DNA of 56,867 bases from an uncultured Eubacteriales bacterium (GTDB lineage: Bacteria; Bacillota; Clostridia; Oscillospirales; Oscillospiraceae), in assembly GCA_900316205.1 (NCBI GenBank), contig ONBX01000008.1:1-56867 (forward strand), written 5' to 3'. Positions within the stretch are counted from its first letter, which is position 1, and the number at the start of each line of letters is the position of its first letter. The notes under the pieces were generated by a model. That model was not told where the DNA came from. It saw only the letters and a list, made by a program, of their open reading frames with translations, and did no database searches. Below are positions 8,984-19,080 of the stretch, in pieces. The position numbers and the translations under genes are program-made.

Positions 8984-9603
8984 GTCTCGCACTCCTTCAC
9001 GTTGACGCCAAGGCTCTGCAGCTCATGGCGGAGGCGCTCCATGTCCTGATAGAACACCAGGCCCTCCATGCCGCAGCGCTTGGCCCCCTCAATGTTGGGC
9101 GGATAATCGTCCAGAAAGAGGCATTCCGCCGGGTCCAGGCTGTACTCGAAAAAGAGCTTTTCATAGATCTCATGCTGGGGCTTGAGGAGCTTCCAGTCCG
9201 CGGAGACGATATGGCCGCGGAAATGCTCCGAGCCGGGGATCCGATGGAAATAGCCGTGAAGGGCGGAGGTGGCGTTGGAGAGCAGATAGACGCCGTAACC
9301 CAGCCCATCCAGCTCCCTGATGAGCTCCGCCATGCCCTCCATGGGCCAGAGTTCGTCCTTCCACCAGAAGATGCAGCGGAGGGCCGCCTCACGCAGCCGC
9401 TCCGGCAAGCGTCTTCCCATGCTCTCAAGGGCTTCCTGCTCGGAAAGGCTGCCCCGGTCCAGGCACACCCATTCCACGCTCTGAAAGACCTCCCGGCGGA
9501 GGAGCTGACTGTCTTCCTTACTGAGCCCCAGCCGGTCCACGATGCGGGCGGGATCCCAGGCGATGAGGACGCCGCCCATATCAAAAACTACGTTTCGGAT
9601 CAT
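8980..9603 (-). CDS. HAD-superfamily (subfamily IA) sugar phosphatase-like hydrolase
   Basis: 207 aa. The four HAD motifs are present: nucleophile Asp8 in VFDMGGVL, Ser/Thr in LLSNAT, Lys in LKPQHEIYEKL, and acidic DD in FLDDYPPNIEGA. The residue two after the nucleophile is Gly rather than the usual acid Asp, as in other DMGGVL/DLGGVL-type proteins such as the YihX group, so catalysis may differ in detail. The cap is the small helical type. The start overlaps the permease stop (ATGA) and the stop overlaps the isomerase start, so translation is coupled on both sides. In this operon a sugar-phosphate phosphatase role is the best inference. Confidence 0.85.
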   Translation of the reverse strand: MIRNVVFDMGGVLIAWDPARIVDRLGLSKEDSQLLRREVFQSVEWVCLDRGSLSEQEALESMGRRLPERLREAALRCIFWWKDELWPMEGMAELIRELDGLGYGVYLLSNATSALHGYFHRIPGSEHFRGHIVSADWKLLKPQHEIYEKLFFEYSLDPAECLFLDDYPPNIEGAKRCGMEGLVFYQDMERLRHELQSLGVNVKECET

Positions 9604-11503
9604 AGGGTTTTATTGACTTCCTTCTTTTCTTTCTTGCCGAAGAGCTTTTCCAGCCGTTCCTTCCGTCTCTTCCGGATCTCCAGCCGCTCGCCCAGGTCTC
9701 TCGAGCCTACGCCGTAGACCAGGTAGAGCACGATGCCGGAAACGATCATGATGAACACCGTGGAGGCGCAGCGGCGGCCCAGGGCGTTCATGTTGGCGCC
9801 GCGGGTGGCGTCCGCCAGCATGCCCTGGATGACCATGGCATAGGTGATGCCCTGGGGGCTCTGGAAGGTGGCGGACATGTCGTATTCGGTGAAGAGGGCG
9901 TTGAAGTTCAGGGCAAACACCGCCAGCACCGAGGGCAGGATGATGGGCAGCTTCACCTTCAGGAAGGTACGCAGACCGCTGGAGCCCAGATTTCGGGCCG
10001 CGTCCTGCAGCTCATCGTCGATGGCGTAGAAGCTGGCCTTGATCATACGCAGGGAGAAGGGCAGCTTCGTCACCGTATAGGCCATGATGATCAGGAAGCG
10101 GACGTTTTCCTTGGAGTAGAGATTGGTGTTGCCCACGTACCAGACGTCGTTGGAGTTGAAGTAGGTCCGGTAGGAATAGCAGATCAGGATGGTGGGCAGC
10201 AGCCAGGGGAAGAGCAGGGAGTACTCCAGCACGATACCGGAGAGCTTGCTCTTTCTCTTATTGAAAATGTAGTTGCAGGCCACCACAACGATGACGCAGG
10301 CCAGCGCCGCGGCAATGGCGGACATGAGGAAACTGAGCTTGATGCCGCCCAGGGTCTTCTCGTTGGAGAAAACGCCGGAGATGGCGCCCACCACGGTCTT
10401 CTCCCGGCCCCGGTCGTTGGTATAGGTATAGTCCTGCTTGCCGATGAAGTTGATGAGGGTCCAGCCGTTCAGATCCAGGCGCTTGCCCTTGATGGCGCTG
10501 TAGTTCTGGAAGGAGAAGACGATGATCATGACCACCGGAGTCATGTAGATGATGAAGAGGATATAGGCGTAGATATGGGCAATGACGTTCCAGACGGGGT
10601 TCGTGATCTTCTGCTTCTGGAGCTTGGCCTTGGTCTTGGAGACGGAGAGGTAATGGCCCTTGCGCTCGTAGGCGGAGAGCACCGTCAGCAGCACGATGGT
10701 GAACATAGCCAGGATGATGCTGAGCAGGGCGGCTCTCGCCTGGGGGAAGGCCTCGTCCGCGGTGGAGGAACCGGCCAGACGCACGATCTCGGGGTTGATG
10801 GAGTCATAGCCCAGCAGGGTAGGCGCGGACATGGCGCAGAGACCCGTGATGAAGGTCATGACCGTGAGAGAAAAGAGGGTGGGCAGCAGGGAGGGCAGCA
10901 CCACCTTCAGCAGCACCTTGAAGGGCTTGGCGCCCATGTTGCGGGCCGCCTCCACGGTGTTGTAGTCGATGCCGCGGATGGCATTTCGCAAAAAGAGCAT
11001 ATGGTTGGAGGTACAGGCGAAGGTCATGGTGAAGAGCACCGCGTTGAAGCCGGAGAACCAGTTGGGGTTAAAGTCCGGGAAGGCGTTCTTCATCAGACTC
11101 GTGAGCATGCCGTCGCTGGCATAGAGGAACATGTAGCCGGTGACCAGGGCGACGCCGGAGTAGATCATGGTGGTCATATAGCCCATGCGCAGGATCTTGG
11201 CGCCCTTAATGTCGAAATACTCGGTGAGCAGCACCAGGGAGATGCCCACCACATTCACTGTTACCACCAGATAAACGGCAAGCTTCAAAGAGTTGAAGAC
11301 ATAGCGCTTCATCTTGCCCGCCAGGAAGAAGCGGATGACCGCGAAGGGGTCCGTCTCCCCCGCTGCGTTTTTGGTGCGGAAGATGCTGGTCAGGGTATTC
11401 AGGCAGGGCAGCAGCATGAAGCCGAAGAACAGATAGGCAAAGAAAGCGATGCCGAACACCCGCAGCAGGGTTTCCGGCCGGAGCTTTCTGTCAAGACCCT
11501 GGC

Positions 11504-11507
<4 letters not shown>
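9600..11507 (-). CDS. ABC importer permease, two permease units fused (FbpB/AfuB type)
   Basis: 635-aa inner membrane protein with about 12 membrane segments in two homologous halves. Each half carries an EAA loop that contacts the ATPase: EAARNMGAKPFKVLLKVVLP in the first half, and DAARNLGSSGLRTFLKVKLP in the second. This internal duplication is typical of the iron(III)/2-aminoethylphosphonate/sugar-phosphate class of importers, where one gene supplies both transmembrane subunits. It ends with a highly charged tail (KKEKKE). Start and stop overlap the neighbouring genes by ATGA, so ATPase, permease and HAD are translated as a chain. Confidence 0.9.
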
Positions 11508-12541
<1,034 letters not shown>

Positions 12542-12593
12542 AGGGCATTACTCCTTCTTTCCGCTTCACTTTTCTCTGTTTCCTCATAAATGG

Positions 12594-12634
12594 GCATCCG
12601 GAAACGTCTTCGTTCCGGAGGCGCTTCCGGATGC
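12594..12634 (-). terminator. Second hairpin between binding protein and ATPase genes
   Basis: 13-bp stem with one mismatch (12594-12606 with 12622-12634). No T-run follows, so it more likely shapes mRNA decay or partial termination than ends the transcript. Confidence 0.45.
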
Positions 12635-12660
12635 GCATGGATGAGCATCGAATACAGGTA

Positions 12661-12688
12661 TGGCGAGCCGGAGGGATCCGGCTCGCCA
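12661..12688 (-). terminator. Hairpin just after the binding-protein gene
   Basis: Perfect 12-bp stem (12661-12672 with 12677-12688), GGGA-type loop, 19 bases after the stop. It lacks a T-run on the minus strand. Probably an intra-operon hairpin that protects or attenuates, giving more binding protein than ATPase and permease. Confidence 0.6.
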
Positions 12689-12706
12689 TATGGAATTCAG
12701 GGATGA

Positions 12707-14038
12707 TTACTCGGCCTTCTGGGTCAGGGTAGCCCAATCCAGGTTGTCCCAATCGGGCTCGGCAGGAGCCTCGGAGGCGTCCTTCCAGTAGAAGCCCAGG
12801 TTGGTGAGGATGTTGGTCCACTCGGCGTTGTGAGCGGCAACATACTCAGCATAGGTCATGCCGCCCTCGACCTCGTTCAGAGCGAAGTTGGGGATCTGGT
12901 AGATGGCGGGGATGCCGTCGGGATAGAGCTCAGCGGCAGCAACGGTGTTGCAGGGGAAGGAGTCGAACTGCTCGCCCCACTCGGCCTGCACGGCGGCGGA
13001 GCCGAACCACTCGGCAAAGGCCTTGACAGCCTCGGTCTCTTCCTCGCTGCGGCCAGCGTGGTCGAGGATGCCCAGGTACTCGGCGATGTAGTAGGTGCCG
13101 TCCTTGATGTCGACCAGAGCCCAGTTCTCCGGGTTCATGGTGCCCTTCAGAGGATGCTCGCTGCCGTCGGCAGCGGTATCGATGGAGCCGTAGAGGGAGG
13201 AGGAGTAGAACTCGGTGACCTGCACGTCGCCGCGGTTCAGAGGCTCGATGCCGTACTTCCACTCGTCGCCGCCGAACTTGCCGTCGGCGCAGAATTTCCA
13301 CAGGGTCTTCCAGCCGTCAACGGAGATGCCGCCGGCAGGAGAGGCGGGATCCACGAAGGGATAAAGCATGGCGGAGTTGATATTGGCGTTGGTGGTTCCG
13401 CCGACCTTGTTCTGGCGGTACCAGGTGTAGCCGGAGTCGACCACATCGGCCCAGTGGTCGAAGTGCAGCTCCTCACCGTTGGTGCCAAACTCGTCGGTAC
13501 GGTAGAGCATCAGCACGTTCTGGATCACGATGCCGTAGGCCTTGCCGTCATACTTGAAGGCGCCCACTTCGTCAGCCCAGGTGGGAGTCCAGTCCATGAC
13601 GGACAGGTTCTCGTACTGGCCGTTGACCAGCTGGCCCCAGCGGGTCTCGTTCAGGCCGAAGATCAGGTCTCCGTCCTTGTTCTCGTTGGCGGCCTGGATG
13701 GCGGCGGCGTCGCCGGAGTAGACTTCGTTGGTGTCCAGGCTGATGGTGAAACCGGCGTCAGCAGCGGCGGCGACCAGCCAGTCAACACGCTCGGTGGAGT
13801 TGGAGTTGGAGTAGATGCGGATGGTGTAACCGGAGTAGTCCTTGGTCTCCTCGGCGGCTTCCTCAGCGGGTGCCTCGGCGGCGGGCTCTTCGGCTGCGGG
13901 GGTCTCTTCCTTCGCTTCCTTGGCAGGGGCCTCAGCGGCAGGTTCCTCCGTCTTGGGGGCCTCGGTCTTGGCTTCGCCGCAGGCGGCCAGGGCAAAGATC
14001 ATGGCCAGAGCAAGCAGAAGGGCAAGCAGCTTTTTCAT
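12707..14038 (-). CDS. ABC importer substrate-binding lipoprotein
   Basis: 443 aa. Lipoprotein signal MKKLLALLLALAMIFALAAC, with the lipobox Cys at residue 20. An Ala/Glu/Pro-rich linker follows (about residues 21-65), then a family 1 periplasmic-binding fold beginning YTIRIYSNSNSTERVDWL. The opening (IYS... start, small early strand, then FGLNETRWGQL) resembles FbpA/AfuA-type proteins. AfuA homologues bind hexose phosphates and FbpA binds ferric iron; no iron-binding tyrosine pair is obvious to me, and the downstream phosphatase and isomerase favour a sugar phosphate. AAGGAG lies upstream of ATG, and it is the first gene after the promoter at 14127-14155. Confidence 0.9.
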   Translation of the reverse strand: MKKLLALLLALAMIFALAACGEAKTEAPKTEEPAAEAPAKEAKEETPAAEEPAAEAPAEEAAEETKDYSGYTIRIYSNSNSTERVDWLVAAAADAGFTISLDTNEVYSGDAAAIQAANENKDGDLIFGLNETRWGQLVNGQYENLSVMDWTPTWADEVGAFKYDGKAYGIVIQNVLMLYRTDEFGTNGEELHFDHWADVVDSGYTWYRQNKVGGTTNANINSAMLYPFVDPASPAGGISVDGWKTLWKFCADGKFGGDEWKYGIEPLNRGDVQVTEFYSSSLYGSIDTAADGSEHPLKGTMNPENWALVDIKDGTYYIAEYLGILDHAGRSEEETEAVKAFAEWFGSAAVQAEWGEQFDSFPCNTVAAAELYPDGIPAIYQIPNFALNEVEGGMTYAEYVAAHNAEWTNILTNLGFYWKDASEAPAEPDWDNLDWATLTQKAE

Positions 14039-14126
14039 GTTGGTTCTCCTTTTTTTGATTTTTTATGTTGATACTCTCGCGGGATCGAAGCCCTGCGGAG
14101 TAGGAACAACTCTTTTGCCACCGCAT

Positions 14127-14155
14127 AGTATAGTTTTTTGAAGTGAAATTGTCAA
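14127..14155 (-). promoter_or_regulatory. Promoter of the importer/HAD/isomerase operon
   Basis: Minus-strand -35 TTGACA (14155-14150), 17-base spacer, -10 TATACT (14132-14127), about 90 bases before the binding-protein start. Confidence 0.8.
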
Positions 14156-14318
14156 TTCATGCAGCTATTTTGCCGTTCGATTTGGAAGCTTGCACAAAGT
14201 TTCCTTTTCATTTTTGGTCATGTTTCCGCTTGATTCTTCGCGCCAACTCTGCCCCCGTCTCGCCGCAGTTGCGGCCACCTTGTCCGCCCGCTTCGTGTCC
14301 ATCGATCCTGCAGAGGCC
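14156..14318. other. Intergenic stretch without a gene
   Basis: Between the importer promoter and the palindromic repeat no start with a ribosome site and no clear hairpin was found. Confidence 0.4.
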
Positions 14319-14389
14319 GGACGAGCAATGCTCGTCCCTACGGGTCGGTGCGAAATCTGTGCATCCGTAGGGACGGCCATTGGCCGTCC
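14319..14389. repeat. REP-like compound palindrome
   Basis: Two 9-bp palindromes (14319-14337, GGACGAGCA/TGCTCGTCC; 14371-14389, GGACGGCCA/TGGCCGTCC) are joined by a further inverted pair CCCTACGG (14336-14343) and CCGTAGGG (14365-14372). The arrangement is typical of REP-type intergenic repeats. Confidence 0.65.
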
Positions 14390-14449
14390 GCCCCGTCCCG
14401 CCGCAGCGCCGCCCCCCAGGCAAATCCGGTCCCTCTCCTCTCCCGCGCA

Positions 14450-14484
14450 AAAGCCCCTGCGGAACTTTGTCCGCAGGGTGCTTT
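14450..14484 (-). terminator. Terminator of the pullulanase gene
   Basis: Stem AAAGC + CCCTGCGGA pairs with TCCGCAGGG + GCTTT, with a one-base bulge, followed on the minus strand by TTTT. It is 26 bases after the pullulanase stop. Confidence 0.75.
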
Positions 14485-14509
14485 CGTGTGAGATTTGATT
14501 GTTTCGCGC

Positions 14510-17182
14510 TTATTTGAACTTCACGATCAGGGCGTTGCGGGGTCCTGCCGTCCACAGGTTCTCTCCCAGCAGTACCTCTAATTCATCGTCAAAAGGCGAA
14601 GGCTCAAAAACCACTTCTTCTTCCGTAGGATTGATGACAGCCCATGCAACCAGTTCGCCGTCGACCGTCCAGTTCACATGGATCATATTTCTTTCGTCAA
14701 GCTCCGCCGTGACATCGGCCTTGGCGAAGAAATCATTCTCCCGGCGAAGTGCGATCAGCTCCCGATAGAAGTTTGCCATCTCCCAGGCCGCGCTCTCCGG
14801 CTTCAGCGTCTCCCAATCCAGGTTGTTCACCTCGTCCGAGGACATGTAGCTGTTGTGGTCGCCGCCCTTGGTGCGCAGCATCTCCTCGCCGGCCAGCATA
14901 AAGGGCGTGCCTTTGGAGAGCAGCACGATCTCGGCGCAGAGGCGGTTCATCTGCAGCAGCTCTTCCTGCGCAGCCTCGGGGCTCGCGGCCTTCAGCTTAT
15001 CCCAGAGGGTCAGGTTGTCGTGGCAGGAGGTGTAGTTGATGACCATGGCGTTCTCCACGCCCCAGTTGGTCGTGCCGTCCCGCTCCCCGCCCCGGATGCC
15101 GAAGGCCACCTTCTGAGCGTTGAGCTTGTTCACACTGCCGTTTGCGTAGCCGCTTTCCTTCTCGTTAAACACGCTGCCCTTCAGCCCGTCCCGGATCACG
15201 TCGTTGAACACGGCGATACTGCCGATGCCCTCGCCGCTGGCCTTGATCCGGGCGATGTTCTTCTGGCTGGCCTGCTCATTCTCCCGCAGAGGCGTGGTGC
15301 CGCCGGTCCAGCCCTCGCCGTAAAGGATGGCCTTGGGGTTCAGCTCGTGGACAGCCCTTTCGATCTCCTGCATGGTTTCCACATCGTGCAGGGCCATCAG
15401 GTCGAAGCGGAAGCCGTCGATCTTGTATTCCTCCGCCCAGTAGCGGACGCTGTCCACCATATACTTGCGGAACATCAGCCGCTCGGAGGCGGTCTCATTG
15501 CCGCAGCCGCTGCCGTTGGCGGGGCTGCCGTCATTCTGGAAGCGGTAATAGTAATAAGGTACGATCTTATTCAGATTGGAGTCCAAAGAGTAGGTGTGGT
15601 TATAGACCATGTCCATCACCACGGCAAAGCCGTTGTCGTGGAGGGTCTGCACCATCTGCTTGAACTCCTTCACCCGCACCTCACCGTGGTAGGGGTCGGT
15701 GGCATAGCTGCCCTCGGGGGCGTTGTAGTTCTTGGGATCGTAGCCCCAGTTGAATTGGTGCTCGGCACTGCTCTCGTCCACAGTGGCATAGTCATAGACA
15801 GGCTGCAGGTGCACGTGGGTCACCCCCAGCCACTTGAGATAGTCCAGCCCCACGGGAAGCCCGGCGCTGTTCTTTAGTCCCGTCTCCGTAAAGGCCAGAT
15901 ATTTCCCGGGGTATTGGGACTCCGCGATCCGGTTGGAGAAGTCCCGCACATGGACCTCCCAGATCACAGCGTCCCCGTAGCAGTCCAGGTCCTCATAGTA
16001 TCCGCTGTCCCGGAAACCCTCCGGGTCGGTGCTTCTCAGATCCAGCACCATACCTCTCTCGCCGTTGATGCCCACTGTCCTGGCGTAGGGGTCCACCGCC
16101 TCCTGTGTTCCCAGGGCGGTGGTAACGGAGTAGGTATAGTAGGTGCCGGAACTGCAGGGAGTCGTGAGCCTCCAGACGCCCCGGTCGCCCTTCTCCATGT
16201 CCAGCACCGCGAAGGCCTCTCCCCCGTCGCCTTCCTCAAAGAGGTTCAGCTTCACCTCCGACGCGGTGGGGGCCCAGAGCTTGAACTGTGTTTTGTCGCC
16301 CTGGATGAGGGCGCCCAGGTCGTCTCCCTCGTAGGTGTATTTCTCGATGAATGCAGGGCTGTCAAAAATGCCCGTGGGCACGGCGGCGATCTCGCCGTAG
16401 CCCTCGATCTCCACGGTATAGGCCTTGGACACGTCCAGTTCCTCCTTGACGGTGATGACGCCGCTGACAACGCTATTGTTCAGGCTGGAGAGATCTTCGA
16501 TCTCCAGTTCCCGCCCCTCCTGCCGAACATGGATCTGGCTGAGACTCTCGATCCTGGCAGCGGGGCTCAGGCTATAGCGGATCTGGTTGGGCGAAAGGAT
16601 GCCCGCCATGGTGAAGGAGCGGATGGGCCTTAAGGTCACGCCGCCGTCCGAGCTCCGGTACTGCATCCCGTCCCCGGGCTGCAGATAAATAACGGTGTCC
16701 TCCTCGCTCATCTGAACAAAGCGGTCGTCCTCATAATCTTTGACGGCATCGCCCCAGGAGGAGCCGCCGGGATCGGAGCAATTTCGCCTCACGATGAAGC
16801 CCACCTCGTCCACGTCCTCGGGCACGTTCACCATGCATTTCACGCCGTAGGCGCAGGGATGAAACAGCTCGCCGTGACCGTCCCTGCCGGGAAACCAGAC
16901 CCAGACGTCGCACTTGCTGGTATCCGCGTCCGGATGCCGCCAATAGAGGGTCAGCTGCCGGCAGCCGTCTTCTTTTTCCAGGAAAAACTCCTCTTCCGCT
17001 TCCGCCTCGGAGACAGACTCCGCCGGCAGCGCCGTTTCTGTCGGAGCGGCATCTTCCACCGGGGCTTCCGCTTCCGTCGCGGCAGGGCCATACTTGGGGG
17101 CCGGCGTCTCCGTACAGGCGGACAGGAGCGTGCAGAGCATCAGCAGCGCAAGCAGGAAGGCCAGACTTCTTTTGCTTTTCAT
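14510..17182 (-). CDS. pulA: Type I pullulanase lipoprotein (GH13)
   Basis: 890 aa; hydrolyses alpha-1,6 branches of pullulan, amylopectin and glycogen at the cell surface. Lipobox LLSAC places the lipid at Cys23, followed by an acidic linker. Residues about 75-170 look like a CBM41 starch-binding domain (LTLYWRHPDADTSKCDVWVW). About 285-370 is the CBM48 domain (FKLWAPTASEVKLNLFEEG), and the rest is the GH13 barrel with the pullulanase motif FNWGYDPKNYN at 477-487. Catalytic residues visible are nucleophile Asp594 (GFRFDLM), acid/base Glu623 (YGEGW) and the transition-state Asp in SCHDN. The ATG at 17182 follows AGAGGTG; an upstream in-frame GTG at 17191 would overlap that site. Single-gene unit with its own promoter and terminator. 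Confidence 0.93.
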   Translation of the reverse strand: MKSKRSLAFLLALLMLCTLLSACTETPAPKYGPAATEAEAPVEDAAPTETALPAESVSEAEAEEEFFLEKEDGCRQLTLYWRHPDADTSKCDVWVWFPGRDGHGELFHPCAYGVKCMVNVPEDVDEVGFIVRRNCSDPGGSSWGDAVKDYEDDRFVQMSEEDTVIYLQPGDGMQYRSSDGGVTLRPIRSFTMAGILSPNQIRYSLSPAARIESLSQIHVRQEGRELEIEDLSSLNNSVVSGVITVKEELDVSKAYTVEIEGYGEIAAVPTGIFDSPAFIEKYTYEGDDLGALIQGDKTQFKLWAPTASEVKLNLFEEGDGGEAFAVLDMEKGDRGVWRLTTPCSSGTYYTYSVTTALGTQEAVDPYARTVGINGERGMVLDLRSTDPEGFRDSGYYEDLDCYGDAVIWEVHVRDFSNRIAESQYPGKYLAFTETGLKNSAGLPVGLDYLKWLGVTHVHLQPVYDYATVDESSAEHQFNWGYDPKNYNAPEGSYATDPYHGEVRVKEFKQMVQTLHDNGFAVVMDMVYNHTYSLDSNLNKIVPYYYYRFQNDGSPANGSGCGNETASERLMFRKYMVDSVRYWAEEYKIDGFRFDLMALHDVETMQEIERAVHELNPKAILYGEGWTGGTTPLRENEQASQKNIARIKASGEGIGSIAVFNDVIRDGLKGSVFNEKESGYANGSVNKLNAQKVAFGIRGGERDGTTNWGVENAMVINYTSCHDNLTLWDKLKAASPEAAQEELLQMNRLCAEIVLLSKGTPFMLAGEEMLRTKGGDHNSYMSSDEVNNLDWETLKPESAAWEMANFYRELIALRRENDFFAKADVTAELDERNMIHVNWTVDGELVAWAVINPTEEEVVFEPSPFDDELEVLLGENLWTAGPRNALIVKFK

Positions 17183-17223
17183 GGGGGACACCTCTTCTCT
17201 TTCAGAATACGGTTATATTTATT

Positions 17224-17252
17224 ATGGTAGCACCCCCGCCGTGGAAAGTCAA
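17224..17252 (-). promoter_or_regulatory. Promoter of pullulanase
   Basis: Minus-strand -35 TTGACT (17252-17247), 17-base spacer, -10 TACCAT (17229-17224), 42 bases before the start. Confidence 0.55.
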
Positions 17253-17263
17253 CGGAAGCTCCC

Positions 17264-17293
17264 TTGCATCGGGCCTTTCCCCTGTGCTATACT
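17264..17293 (+). promoter_or_regulatory. Promoter of the alpha/beta hydrolase
   Basis: -35 TTGCAT (17264-17269), 18-base spacer, -10 TATACT (17288-17293). The implied transcript begins near 17300, which rules out longer start choices upstream and fixes the ATG at 17317. Confidence 0.65.
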
Positions 17294-17316
17294 CTCTCCG
17301 GAAAGAGGCGAAGAAG

Positions 17317-18138
17317 ATGCACAGCAAAACCGAAACCGTATATATTCCCGGCCCCGCGGGCTTTCTCCGAGCCCTGCTGATCCGGCCGGAGGGGGAAGCT
17401 CCCGCAGAGGGCCGTCCCGGGGTCCTGTGGATCCACGGCGGCGGCTACTCCATGGGCATGCCCGAGATGGCCTATTTTTCCCGGGCCATCTCCCTGGTGC
17501 GGAAATTCGGCGCGGTGGTGCTGGCGCCGGATTACCGGCTGAGCCGGGAGGCGCCCTATCCTGCCGCCCTGGAGGATTGCTACGCCAGTCTTCTCTGGCT
17601 GCGGGACCACGCGGAGGAGCTGACCATTCGAAAAGATCAGCTCATGGTCGGCGGGGAGAGCGCCGGCGGCGGGCTCACGGCGGCCCTCTGCATGCTGGCC
17701 CGGGACAAGGGCGAGGTCCGCATTGCCTATCAGATGCCCCTCTACCCCATGCTGGACGACCGGGATACCCCCTCCTCCCGGGACAATCACGCGCCCGTCT
17801 GGAACACCAAACGCAATCACCGGGGCTGGCAGCTCTACCTGCGGGATCTGCAGGGAGCGGAGCCGCCCGCCTATGCCGCACCGGCACGCCAGACGGATTT
17901 TTCCGGTCTCCCGCCGGCCTACACCTTTGTGGGGGACGCGGAGCCCTTTTACTGCGAGACCCTGGATTTTGTGCAGCAGCTGCGGGAAGCCGGCGTGGAA
18001 GCAGAGGTGGACGTGTTCCCCGGCTGCTTTCACGCCTTTGACCTGTATGAATTCTGGTCCGAGCAGGGCAAGACCGCCATCGAGCGCTTTGAGGAGCAGT
18101 TTCAATACGCCCTGGAGCACTATTTCGCGGAAAACTGA
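17317..18138 (+). CDS. Alpha/beta hydrolase, hormone-sensitive-lipase/acetyl esterase type
   Basis: 273-aa cytoplasmic esterase. Oxyanion-hole motif HGGGYSMG, nucleophile elbow GESAGGG, acid Asp in VGDAEPF and catalytic His in CFHAFDL give a full triad and the HGGG signature of the HSL/Aes family. Likely hydrolyses short acyl esters such as acetylated sugars, fitting the neighbouring pullulanase, but the substrate is not readable. The start is set by the promoter at 17264-17293 and a purine-rich leader (GAAAGAGGCGAAGAAG). Confidence 0.88.
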   Translation: MHSKTETVYIPGPAGFLRALLIRPEGEAPAEGRPGVLWIHGGGYSMGMPEMAYFSRAISLVRKFGAVVLAPDYRLSREAPYPAALEDCYASLLWLRDHAEELTIRKDQLMVGGESAGGGLTAALCMLARDKGEVRIAYQMPLYPMLDDRDTPSSRDNHAPVWNTKRNHRGWQLYLRDLQGAEPPAYAAPARQTDFSGLPPAYTFVGDAEPFYCETLDFVQQLREAGVEAEVDVFPGCFHAFDLYEFWSEQGKTAIERFEEQFQYALEHYFAEN

Positions 18139-18189
18139 ACCGGGAATATCACCGCGGTGTTGCAAGATGCGCGCGAAGCCCGGTCAACG

Positions 18190-18250
18190 CCGTAGGGGAG
18201 GTCCTTGCTTCCCCCTCCGGGGGAAGTGGCCGAAGGCCGATAGGGGTTCT
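18190..18250. repeat. Dispersed palindromic intergenic repeat
   Basis: Contains CTTCCCCC-TCC-GGGGGAAG and GGCC-GAA-GGCC arms with flanking GTAGGGGAGG. Its general plan resembles the elements at 34500-34546 and 35930-36010. Confidence 0.5.
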
Positions 18251-18276
18251 TCAAGCAGCAAGCGAACAAAAGTAAA

Positions 18277-18323
18277 AAAATGTTCGGTGAACTCGCAGAT
18301 TGTGCGAATTCACCGAACATTTT
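18277..18323. terminator. Bidirectional terminator
   Basis: 15-bp outer stem (18277-18291 with 18309-18323) plus an inner TCGCA/TGCGA stem. A/T tails lie on both sides. It lies between the convergent hydrolase and PH-like membrane protein genes. Confidence 0.8.
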
Positions 18324-18430
18324 CTTATCTTATGGGTTTGGTTTCGCAGGGAGGCACAAGTCCGTCCCCTACAATATGGCCAAGGCTTCCTCATCTTTTT
18401 TGTGTTTTTCAACATGCCTGTCCCATTGTC

Positions 18431-18952
18431 TCACGCTTCCTTTTTTCGCTTGAGGCTGTCTCCTGTCCCATTTAGTTCACGGCGATTACGCAGGTATCGG
18501 ATGGTAACGTTCTCATCATCGTTGGGTTTATGGATAAATGGCAGTTGGACAAGGTGCTCCGCTCCGCGCCAGTCAATAGGAAACCAAGTAATCACTCTTT
18601 TTCTCTGATCATATAGGACAGCATACGATATTTGTGATAAAGCCGGCTTCCAGAGTCCCCATTTTATATGATCCCGCGAAAAAACTCTTTCTCTGCCAAT
18701 AGAGCTTGTAAATGTGATCGTTGATTCCGAGATTTCAATTTTCCAAAACAATACCTGCAAAACTTTATATAGCAGAATGGCAAGGAAGAGAACACTGATA
18801 CCAAGAAGCAACACCGGGATTCCGGTCCCCTCTCGCCAATACATGAAATCCGTGACGCCAGCGACCGCAACCGCAGACAAAACAAAAGGCAGGTCCTTTT
18901 TCTCTGCTGTGATCCTCTCAACATGATCCGGCTTGTTCTTGCGAGAGCGCAT
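18431..18952 (-). CDS. Two-TM membrane protein with PH-like domain
   Basis: 173 aa, function not recognised. Two hydrophobic segments (about residues 24-38 and 45-68) are followed by a stretch starting WKIEISESTITFTSS, with alternating strands as in bacterial PH-like domains, and a basic C-terminus. GGGAGG lies 9 bases before ATG. Single gene ending against the bidirectional terminator. It is more AT-rich than its neighbours and shares its general architecture with the protein at 35134-35838. Confidence 0.7.
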   Translation of the reverse strand: MRSRKNKPDHVERITAEKKDLPFVLSAVAVAGVTDFMYWREGTGIPVLLLGISVLFLAILLYKVLQVLFWKIEISESTITFTSSIGRERVFSRDHIKWGLWKPALSQISYAVLYDQRKRVITWFPIDWRGAEHLVQLPFIHKPNDDENVTIRYLRNRRELNGTGDSLKRKKEA

Positions 18953-19050
18953 GACAGTTTCCTCCCTGAAAGACTGCGTTTGCGATAGGCCTGATATGGA
19001 TCGTACCCCCGTGTTTCTCTCTCACGACAGCGGCAAGGCCCACTGACACG

Positions 19051-19080
19051 CGGAATTACGCATTCCGCATTCCGAATTTC
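19051..19080. repeat. GGAATTCGGAATGCGG-type repeat inside the GH3 3' end
   Basis: The CGCATTCCGAATT core matches the repeat at 29228-29266. Here it is translated as the last residues (KFGMRNA) of the glycosidase. Confidence 0.6.

Noticed and set aside
12707-14038. Calling the importer an iron(III) transporter
   Set aside because: The FbpABC layout alone does not prove iron; the coupled phosphatase and isomerase point to sugar phosphates, so the substrate is left open.
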